Shown piece after piece: positions 6,828-12,885 of a stretch of 12,885 nucleotides of DNA; the first letter of the stretch is position 1, and each line of letters starts with the position of its first letter. Origin of the DNA: JACJXF01 sp964404825. Lineage in GTDB: Bacteria; Bacteroidota; Bacteroidia; Bacteroidales; GCA-2748055. The DNA lies in contig CAYOLQ010000100.1 in assembly GCA_964404825.1 (NCBI GenBank), positions 1 to 12,885 on the forward strand. Direction: 5' to 3'. The position numbers and the translations under genes were made by a program. The notes beneath the pieces were generated by a model. That model searched no databases, had not been told where the DNA came from, and saw nothing but the letters and a program-made list of their open reading frames with translations.

Positions 6828-7340
6828 CTAAATAAATGTAAGGGTAAGGTGATACAGCGAAAAATCTTTGTTTATGGGTTCAAACCTATAGCCCAGAGTG
6901 TTGTTTGTAATTTTTGCCATTTCAATTAAACCCAATCCGGCTCCGCCCTTTGATGTAAAATGTCCATCGGTGATAGTCTGACGGTACAAAACCTTTAATT
7001 CTTCAGGGGATTTACTGTTAACAAGTTCGATTTTCTCTTTTAAACGGGCAATATCAGAGTTTTTTATGGGGCTTGTGGTTTTAATAATATACTCGCGGTC
7101 GTTTCTTTCGAGAATGAAGGTTGGAAGAAAGTTTTTATCGATCATCTGATTGTCCTGATATTGATCGCTGTATTTATATATGTTTTCAAGAGCTTCGATC
7201 ATTACTCCGAGTATCCTCTTGTAAATCCCTATCTTGATCCCTTTCTCAACCATCTTATGCTTGAGCAATGTGAGTAAACGGCCAATGGTGCTGAAGGTCA
7301 GGTGTCCTGTAAACTCCAGAATAATTTCGTTATTTGTCAT
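6828..7340 (-). CDS. SiaB-like GHKL-fold regulatory kinase
   Basis: A 170-residue soluble protein with the layout of the SiaB family (DUF6272), small proteins of the HATPase/anti-sigma kinase fold. The N-box-like segment EALENIYKYSD (49-59) has the asparagine expected to hold magnesium, and GGAGLGLIEMAKIT (132-145) is the glycine-rich ATP lid. In Pseudomonas, SiaB phosphorylates SiaC and thereby controls a diguanylate cyclase; whether that applies here is unknown, and no siaC or siaA is in the window. The gene converges on the kinase-fusion gene, with only 5 bases between the two stops, and lies 174 bases downstream of rnhA on the same strand. I see no good promoter match in that gap. Confidence 0.75.
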   Translation of the reverse strand: MTNNEIILEFTGHLTFSTIGRLLTLLKHKMVEKGIKIGIYKRILGVMIEALENIYKYSDQYQDNQMIDKNFLPTFILERNDREYIIKTTSPIKNSDIARLKEKIELVNSKSPEELKVLYRQTITDGHFTSKGGAGLGLIEMAKITNNTLGYRFEPINKDFSLYHLTLTFI

Positions 7341-7514
7341 TCATCCATTTTAAGACCGAACCAAAATAATAAATTCCTGACACTTTAACGTATTTAATTG
7401 ATAAAATTTGGCCTATCGATAAGAGAAGGATTCAAACGGTGCATATTTAATGATGAGAAAAGTATGAGAGCCAAACTCAGGGATAAGGTAACCCAATTTC
7501 TGAACCAAGCTAAC

Positions 7515-7973
7515 CTACTCACTAATATACCCTGTATCATCGGGCAGGTTTCTTTCCATTGAGGCTTTTACTGCTAATTCATCACATCTCGAATTTTCAA
7601 CATTTCCGGCGTGTCCCCTTACCCATCGAAACTCCAGTCTGTGCTTCCGGTATAAGGGAAGAAACTTCTTCCACAGGTCGGAGTTTTTCTTATTCTTAAA
7701 ATCTTTCTTTTCCCAGCCAAAAAGCCAGTTCTGATTAATAGCCTCAGAAACATACTTCGAATCGGTAAAAACAACTATTTCGGAATTATCCCTCTTTATA
7801 GCTTCTAATCCACGAATTACAGCCAGCAATTCCATCCTGTTATTAGTAGTATGATTGTAACCTTCGGAAATTTCTTTTCTATGGTTTCCGTACAGCATAA
7901 CCACTCCAAGGCCTCCCGGACCGGGGTTCCCTCTTGCAGCACCGTCGGTGTATATGTGAATTTTTTTCTCCAT
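7515..7973 (-). CDS. rnhA: Ribonuclease HI
   Basis: This enzyme cuts the RNA strand of RNA-DNA hybrids and clears R-loops and primers. The 152-residue length fits bacterial type 1 RNase H. The metal-binding acidic residues are all present: D10 in IYTDGAARGNPGPGG, E48 in NNRMELLAVI, D71 in VFTDSKYV and D131 in SRCDELAVKA. The conserved histidine is H121 in WVRGHAGN. The basic handle region WEKKDFKNKKNSDLWK (87-102) is also recognisable, as in the Escherichia coli enzyme. The start at 7973 follows an A-rich leader. The gene diverges from the S46 peptidase gene across 238 bases. Confidence 0.96.
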   Translation of the reverse strand: MEKKIHIYTDGAARGNPGPGGLGVVMLYGNHRKEISEGYNHTTNNRMELLAVIRGLEAIKRDNSEIVVFTDSKYVSEAINQNWLFGWEKKDFKNKKNSDLWKKFLPLYRKHRLEFRWVRGHAGNVENSRCDELAVKASMERNLPDDTGYISE

Positions 7974-8136
7974 AAGGGATTAAATGTATTGAAAAAAATA
8001 ACAGTAAATGCTTCGGAAACAATTTTAAATTAAGACTGGATTTGTCATTTACAGACATATTCATGCATTTTGCAGGCGAAGTATAAAAAAAATCAACTAT
8101 CGGATTGTAAAAATGCGATAATATGCTAACCAACAG

Positions 8137-8165
8137 TTTGTCAGTACTAAATTGTTTTATATTTG
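8137..8165 (+). promoter_or_regulatory. Bacteroidota-type promoter of the S46 peptidase gene
   Basis: TTTG at 8137-8140 and TATATTTG at 8158-8165 are separated by 17 bases, at the short end of the range for Bacteroidota -33/-7 pairs. The -7 octamer is identical to that of the kdsB promoter. Transcription would begin near 8170, giving a leader of about 40 bases. Confidence 0.5.
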
Positions 8166-8211
8166 TGAGTTCAAAAAATAAATGATTTATAAACCTTAAG
8201 ATTAAACGCTA

Positions 8212-10218
8212 ATGAAAAAAGTTTTAGCACTTATTGCAGGCTTAATTCTTGCAATTAATGTATCCGTAAGGGCAGATGAAGGAATGTGGCTTCTGAACCT
8301 GCTTCAGAAAACGAATGCGGCAGAAATGTCGGCGATGGGACTCGAGCTTACGGCAGAGCAGATTTACAGTATTAATAATTCAAGTCTGAAAGATGCAGTT
8401 GGTGCACTTGACCATGGTTCCTGCACAAGTGAACTGGTTTCGTCTGAGGGATTATTACTTACCAATCACCATTGTGGTTACGGGGAGATTCAGAGTCATA
8501 GTACTGTTGATCATGACTATTTGAAAAATGGTTTCTGGGCAATGACCAGGGCTGAGGAATTGCCTAATCCCGGGAAATCTGTATCATTTCTTGTTAAGAT
8601 TGAAGATGTTACCGACCAGATTGCTCCAAAACTTAAAGAAGGAATTTCCGGAATGGTTCTGGATCGCACTGTTGAGAATCTTTCAAAAGACATTATAAAA
8701 CAGGCCACTGAAGGAACTCATTATGAAGCGTTTGTACGCTCTTTTTTCAATGGCAACAAATTTTATCTTGTTGTACTTGAAACCTATAATGATGTAAGGC
8801 TTGTAGGTGCTCCACCGGAATCAATCGGTAAATTCGGCGCAGATACCGATAACTGGATGTGGCCGCGCCACACGGGCGATTTTTCCATTTTCAGGGTTTA
8901 CACAGCACCAGACGGAACTCCCGCTGAATACTCCCCCGAAAATATTCCGATGAAACCAAAGCATTATCTGCCTGTTTCCCTGAAAGGTTACGATAAAGAA
9001 TCATTTGCAATGATTATGGGCTTTCCTGGAAGTACTGATCGTTATATGACATCTTTTGAGGTTAATGAAGTACTGGGAATTGAACATCCAAACCGCATAA
9101 AAATAAGAGGCATCAAACAGGATCTTATGCTGCAGGATATGCAGGCCAGCGATAAAGTACGAATTCAGTATGCTTCAAAATATTCGCGTTCAAGCAATTA
9201 CTGGAAATATTCCATCGGCCAATCAGAGGGTCTGAAAAGGCTGAATGTAACTGAAAGGAAAAAAGATACCGAAGCTGCTTTTACAAATTGGGTAAATCTT
9301 GATTCAGACCGTAAAACCAAATACGGTGAAGCTTTGGGAATGATTGAAAAAGGAGTTGAAGGCAGAAAAGCATACAGTAATGCCAGACAATATGCTTTTG
9401 AAACCATGTTCCAGGGAATGGAAGCTGTTGGTTTTGCATTTCAGTTCATGAGTCTTCATAATGTTCTAACTGAGATTCCTGATAACCGGGATTCGATTTT
9501 GAAAGTAGCAAAAAGTATGCAATCCAAGGTAGACGAGTTTTATAAAGATTATAATCTTGCAACCGATAAAAAAGTAAGCAGAGCTATGCTTGAACTTTTT
9601 TATAAGGATGTACCTGCAGAATTTCAGCCAGCCCATTTTTCAGTAATTAAATCCAAATACAAAGGAAATCTGGATAAGTACAATGAGATGTTCTACAAAA
9701 AATCCATCTTTCCCTACAAGGAAAAACTCGAAGCATTTCTTGCCAATCCCGATGCAAAAGTTCTTGAAAAAGACCCTGCTTATCAGGCAGCTGTTTCTAT
9801 GATCAATGCTATCAGGGGTTATTATCAGGGAGCAGCACAATTTGATGGTATGGTTGATTCGGGCAGAAAACTTTGGTTAGCAGGACTCATGGAAATGATG
9901 CCCGACAAAAAATTCTATCCCGATGCAAATTCCACAATCAGGCTTACTTATGGAACCGTAGGTGATTACAAACCTCGTGATGCTGTTCGTTATGAATATA
10001 TAACAACGCTTTCCGGAGTAATGGAAAAAGAAGATCCAAACAACTGGGAATTCGTTGTTTCTGAGAGGTTAAAGGAACTTTATAAAAATAAAGATTTTGG
10101 CCGATATGGGGTAAATGGTGAACTACCGGTGTGCTTTACTACCAATAATGATATTACAGGGGGTAACTCCGGAAGTCCTGTAATGAATTCCAAAGGTGAG
10201 CTTACTGGGAAGCAATGA
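8212..10218 (+). CDS. S46 family dipeptidyl peptidase (DPP7/DPP11 type), truncated by a frameshift
   Basis: S46 peptidases are periplasmic or surface serine enzymes of Bacteroidota that remove dipeptides from peptide N-termini for amino-acid nutrition. The 668-residue product starts with a signal peptide (1-21, cleavage after VRA), and the mature part begins DEGMWLL as in the family. The triad is visible: H87 in LTNHHCGYGEIQ, D223 in HTGDFSIFRVY and S653 in TGGNSGSPV. After EL (663-664) the family continues with a segment like IGLAFDGNWEAMSGDI; here the frame instead reads TGKQ and stops. The missing tail is found in another frame at 10206-10346. With the gap restored, the protein would be about 718 residues, the normal length. 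The gap removes the FD(G/R)N motif whose third residue separates DPP7 from DPP11 specificity. The enzyme is probably inactive or unstable if the deletion is real. Confidence 0.93.
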   Translation: MKKVLALIAGLILAINVSVRADEGMWLLNLLQKTNAAEMSAMGLELTAEQIYSINNSSLKDAVGALDHGSCTSELVSSEGLLLTNHHCGYGEIQSHSTVDHDYLKNGFWAMTRAEELPNPGKSVSFLVKIEDVTDQIAPKLKEGISGMVLDRTVENLSKDIIKQATEGTHYEAFVRSFFNGNKFYLVVLETYNDVRLVGAPPESIGKFGADTDNWMWPRHTGDFSIFRVYTAPDGTPAEYSPENIPMKPKHYLPVSLKGYDKESFAMIMGFPGSTDRYMTSFEVNEVLGIEHPNRIKIRGIKQDLMLQDMQASDKVRIQYASKYSRSSNYWKYSIGQSEGLKRLNVTERKKDTEAAFTNWVNLDSDRKTKYGEALGMIEKGVEGRKAYSNARQYAFETMFQGMEAVGFAFQFMSLHNVLTEIPDNRDSILKVAKSMQSKVDEFYKDYNLATDKKVSRAMLELFYKDVPAEFQPAHFSVIKSKYKGNLDKYNEMFYKKSIFPYKEKLEAFLANPDAKVLEKDPAYQAAVSMINAIRGYYQGAAQFDGMVDSGRKLWLAGLMEMMPDKKFYPDANSTIRLTYGTVGDYKPRDAVRYEYITTLSGVMEKEDPNNWEFVVSERLKELYKNKDFGRYGVNGELPVCFTTNNDITGGNSGSPVMNSKGELTGKQ

Positions 10219-10346
10219 GCGGAGATATTGCCTTTGAACCCGAATTACAGAAGTGCATAAATGTGGATATCCGTTATGTGCTTTTTGTAATTGATAAATA
10301 TGCAGGTGCAAAGCACCTTGTGGATGAAATGACAATTATCCAATAG
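10206..10346 (+). pseudogene. Out-of-frame C-terminal remnant of the S46 peptidase
   Basis: Reading from 10206 gives WEAMSGDIAFEPELQKCINV followed by 26 more residues ending DEMTIIQ and a TAG at 10344-10346. This is the standard S46 C-terminus and connects to the preceding reading frame only if bases are restored. From the family pattern, 24 bases are expected between the CTT codon for Leu664 and the TGG codon, but only AC is present, so about 22 bases are missing. It overlaps the last bases of the truncated gene and has no separate start signal. Confidence 0.88.
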
Positions 10347-10351
10347 ACTAT

Positions 10352-10392
10352 TAAATTTATTGCACCCGACGGAGTTGGGTGCAATAAATTTA
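10352..10392. terminator. Strong bidirectional hairpin between convergent genes
   Basis: TAAATTTATTGCACCC (10352-10367) is perfectly repeated in inverse as GGGTGCAATAAATTTA (10377-10392). On the plus strand the stem can continue by three more pairs (G-U, A-U, C-G) to a GGA loop, and TTATTTTA follows. It lies 5 bases after the peptidase stop. Its distal arm contains the stop codon of the minus-strand plug protein, so it can end transcripts from both sides. Confidence 0.8.
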
Positions 10393-12801
10393 TTTTACCT
10401 CAATACCTGTCATGGCATAACCGGGAATCCCATCCTCACTTAAGCCTTCGATACGGATGGTGAAATTGCCTTTCACATCCGATGTATGAAATGAAGTTTT
10501 CCCTACTCCCTCTGAATCAGTTATAAAATAAGGCATCCATAGAATAGTTATTCGGTCGTCCTCAAAAATATCATCTGCCCGGTATTCATATTTTGGATTA
10601 TAATACTCTTTTGGGGTATGGTATCCCAGCATTTTAAATTCCAGGATACCTTTTTTCATAAACTTTCCACGTTTTGTATAAATCGCGATAACACCATTCG
10701 CACCTCTGGATCCGTAAATTGCTGTTTCGGGTCCTTTTAAGACTTCAATCCGTTCGACATCATAAGGATTCATGCTTAGTGCATAGTCCGCATCAACCGG
10801 AATCCCATCAACCAGAAACAAAGGGTCAGTATTACCATACAAACTGTTAATTCCACGAATATTTACCTTGTTTCCTGTAACCATTACGCCGGCTACTCTG
10901 CCTTCAAGGATTTGACCGACACTGCTATAATTCTGTGTTCTCTCATCAATAATTATAACATTTCCACCCGAAGGCTCTTCATGAAGACGGTAAAGCCTTT
11001 TATTCTGTTCTGCTAATGGATCATCCTTATATGGATCTTCAGGTGTTTCATACTGGTTCAGAGTTCCATGCCGCTTCAGATTCTGAAGCGTCTGATATTG
11101 CATGTCCTTGTCTTCTTTATCTTCTTTTGAATCAACAAAAATCAAGAGGTTACGCCGGCCGCTTGCACGCACTGCTTCTATTGTAACCGAAACAGTATCC
11201 TGATAATCCACGCTTTCGAACCTGAACTTTCCTTTCTCCCCTGAACGTGCGGTGAACACATCATTAAATTCATTCATGATACTCAGGGTAACTTTAATAT
11301 CCCTGAGAGGAATACCAAAAAACTCCTTTGTGATTTTTCCGGTAATTACAATTCCACGCTCATTTTCATATTTCGGGGGGATCCGGGTGTCGGATAAAAC
11401 ACGCGTCCAGCTAATTCTCGTCCAACCCTGGGTTAACATAAGATCATCGAGTTGTTTTTGCTTTTCAGGACTCTGATCAGAAAAATAATAGTCAGGTTGT
11501 TCAATTCTTCCCCTGAGATCGGAATTTAAAAGCAATTCGGAGAGAATGGAATTCTCGTTTTGAGAATCTTCAGAATTGGCAATGGATACAGAGAAATTGC
11601 CTTTAACCGGAATACCATTTTTATCAGTAACCTTCAGGTGTAAAGTCAAATCTTCGCGTGAAGATGTAATGTTCACTGATGGTTCAATATTCATCCGGAG
11701 TTGATCCTGATTATTTACAAAAATAAGCCGTTCACTTACCGCTTGTGAATACATGTTAAACAGGCTGAAATGGACTATTCCTGAAGGAAATTTGGAGGTA
11801 TTGACATCTACTTCAGTGACGGGATTTTTCAGATCAAATTCATGAGAGTAGAGTATTTCTCCCCTTACATGAGCTAACAAATAATAGGCAGTATTAGCGG
11901 GAAATTGTCCGCTGGCAAAATTATTTAAAACTTTTATCCTGACTACATCGCGGACCTCGTGTGTTACTGAGATTGTAACACCCATTGCGATTGCTTCCGG
12001 TAATTTTATTTTAAGTTCTTTATCATCCCCGGCTTTAAGAACAGCTGAATATTTCTCTTTAGCAAGGGGAGTAAAACGAAAAGAACCCATGCCCAGATCG
12101 GAACTTTTAATTTCAATTACCTCATTGCCTTTAGAATCAAATACAAACCCACTTACGGGAAGTCCCTGACCTAGTTCATTTAAAGCCTTAAATCCAATTT
12201 TATTCTCAATCCCTGCAAGCAGGTGTCCTCCTTCGGGAAGGAATTGCACATCAACCCTGCTTTCTTTTTTCAGGTTTTTTCTTTTCTCCCTTTTAATAAT
12301 CTGAAGTTCTTCACGGGTTACATAACTACTGAAATCAGGATTTGACACATAAAACTCCTTTTCGAAAAAGAAATCCTCACCCAGGTTTCGCATCCAGTTA
12401 GTAAAAGCTCTCACTTTATAAACTCCTTCAGGTATGGTATCCTGAAATGAAAAATCACCGTTTCCAAATCCGTTTGTCATCCGGATGAGCTTACTTTGAA
12501 CAATATACCCTGAAGGGTTAATCAGTTCAGCGTACAGATTATTTGTACTGCTATCAGGCTTATGATTGCCTGCATTTACGAGGTATGCTTTAAACCATAC
12601 CGTTTCATCCGCCCGATAGTTCGATTTGTCGAAATGCAGATAAACTTTTTGCTGCGGTAATCTGGAAAAGTAATCTTCAAATTTCTGAATAATATTCAGG
12701 AGAATGGGGTGTTTTGCGTTCTGAAAAGTTGTGAATGACCAGAACATAGCGAGGGCGGGCAAAAGTAATCCTGCGAGTAACACTATCCTGTACTTTTTCA
12801 T
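10390..12801 (-). CDS. MG2-like and TonB-plug domain protein without a beta-barrel
   Basis: An 803-residue exported protein of a family common in Bacteroidota. The N-terminus MKKYRIVLLAGLLLPALAMF is a signal sequence or anchor. Residues about 50-155 (LPQQKVYLHFDKSNYRADE...) match the macroglobulin MG2-like strand domain. The middle contains further strand-rich domains, then the segment IVITGKITKEFFGIPLRDIKVTL (484-506), typical of a carboxypeptidase-like regulatory domain. A TonB-receptor plug follows (about 620-710): VGQILEGRVAGVMV, NIRGINSLYGNTDPLFLVDG and VERIEVLKGPETAIYGSRGA. The last 80 residues form another strand domain, not a barrel. I chose the ATG at 12801 because the upstream TTG at 12840 would put 13 odd residues before a clean signal sequence. 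It follows the end of another minus-strand gene by 42 bases. Confidence 0.88.
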   Translation of the reverse strand: MKKYRIVLLAGLLLPALAMFWSFTTFQNAKHPILLNIIQKFEDYFSRLPQQKVYLHFDKSNYRADETVWFKAYLVNAGNHKPDSSTNNLYAELINPSGYIVQSKLIRMTNGFGNGDFSFQDTIPEGVYKVRAFTNWMRNLGEDFFFEKEFYVSNPDFSSYVTREELQIIKREKRKNLKKESRVDVQFLPEGGHLLAGIENKIGFKALNELGQGLPVSGFVFDSKGNEVIEIKSSDLGMGSFRFTPLAKEKYSAVLKAGDDKELKIKLPEAIAMGVTISVTHEVRDVVRIKVLNNFASGQFPANTAYYLLAHVRGEILYSHEFDLKNPVTEVDVNTSKFPSGIVHFSLFNMYSQAVSERLIFVNNQDQLRMNIEPSVNITSSREDLTLHLKVTDKNGIPVKGNFSVSIANSEDSQNENSILSELLLNSDLRGRIEQPDYYFSDQSPEKQKQLDDLMLTQGWTRISWTRVLSDTRIPPKYENERGIVITGKITKEFFGIPLRDIKVTLSIMNEFNDVFTARSGEKGKFRFESVDYQDTVSVTIEAVRASGRRNLLIFVDSKEDKEDKDMQYQTLQNLKRHGTLNQYETPEDPYKDDPLAEQNKRLYRLHEEPSGGNVIIIDERTQNYSSVGQILEGRVAGVMVTGNKVNIRGINSLYGNTDPLFLVDGIPVDADYALSMNPYDVERIEVLKGPETAIYGSRGANGVIAIYTKRGKFMKKGILEFKMLGYHTPKEYYNPKYEYRADDIFEDDRITILWMPYFITDSEGVGKTSFHTSDVKGNFTIRIEGLSEDGIPGYAMTGIEVK

Positions 12802-12843
12802 GGGATAAAATATTAAGGCTCTTAGAAATAAAAGGTACAATAA

Positions 12844-12885
12844 TTATTCCATTCTTTCAAGATCTTCCCAGTATTCCAAAGCTCT
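12844..12885 (-). CDS. C-terminal end of an unidentified upstream gene
   Basis: Reading the minus strand from the right edge gives RALEYWEDLERME and a TAA at 12846-12844. The charged, aromatic composition looks like the helical end of a real protein, and its spacing of 42 bases to the next start fits an operon with the plug-domain gene. Thirteen residues are too few to name it, and chance cannot be excluded. Confidence 0.4.
   Translation of the reverse strand, partial: RALEYWEDLERME

Noticed and set aside
7879..8133. Possible 84-codon minus-strand gene upstream of rnhA
   Set aside because: It overlaps the rnhA start in another frame, and its C-terminal half is only a shifted reading of the RNase H N-terminus.
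12802..12840. TTG start at 12840 for the plug-domain protein, adding 13 residues
   Set aside because: The extra residues precede a clean signal sequence beginning with ATG at 12801, and the shorter form is the normal layout for an exported protein.
1..12885. Mobile elements, CRISPR arrays, tRNA or rRNA genes
   Set aside because: No transposase, integrase, regularly spaced repeats or RNA-gene signatures were seen; genes are densely packed and housekeeping in type.

Overview
The window looks like a chromosomal segment of a Bacteroidota bacterium, probably Bacteroidales or a close relative. Reasons: moderately AT-rich DNA; start codons preceded by A-rich stretches instead of clear Shine-Dalgarno sites; two promoters matching the Bacteroidota pattern (TTTG, then TAnnTTTG); an S46 dipeptidyl peptidase; a barrel-less TonB-plug protein; and the gene order sigma-54 activator, lptE, TPR protein, secG, groES, groEL, which I recall from Bacteroidales genomes. 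I see no insertion sequence, CRISPR array, tRNA, rRNA or phage gene, so this reads as core genome and not as an island.

Left part (1-4711, minus strand). Read in the direction of transcription, a tight operon starts at 4711: a sigma-54-type activator without a sensor domain, the LPS-transport lipoprotein LptE, a TPR protein of unknown role and the translocon subunit SecG, with gaps of 3, 11 and 4 bases. After 365 bases without a gene, groES and the first 356 codons of groEL follow; groEL runs off the left edge. The 365-base gap holds a perfect inverted repeat that may be an operator.

Middle (4712-7973). A 194-base divergent region separates the envelope operon from kdsB (CMP-Kdo synthase) and a two-domain protein that joins a nucleotidylyltransferase to a GHMP-type sugar kinase, probably making an activated sugar for a surface glycan. 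LPS-related genes therefore leave this region in both directions. Converging on them, from the minus strand, are a SiaB-like GHKL regulatory protein and a type 1 RNase H.

Right part (7974-12885). A secreted S46 dipeptidyl peptidase on the plus strand has a clear promoter but is broken near its 3' end: about 22 bases are missing just after the catalytic serine. That shifts the frame and removes the motif that holds the known specificity residue. The rest of the C-terminus remains in another frame, followed by a strong hairpin shared with a convergent 803-residue protein that has MG2-like and TonB-plug domains but no barrel. A 13-residue tail of another minus-strand gene lies at the right edge.

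The most interesting points are the broken peptidase, the nucleotidylyltransferase-kinase fusion beside kdsB, and the repeats in the two regulatory regions. I did not find a clear candidate for an entirely new multi-gene system.
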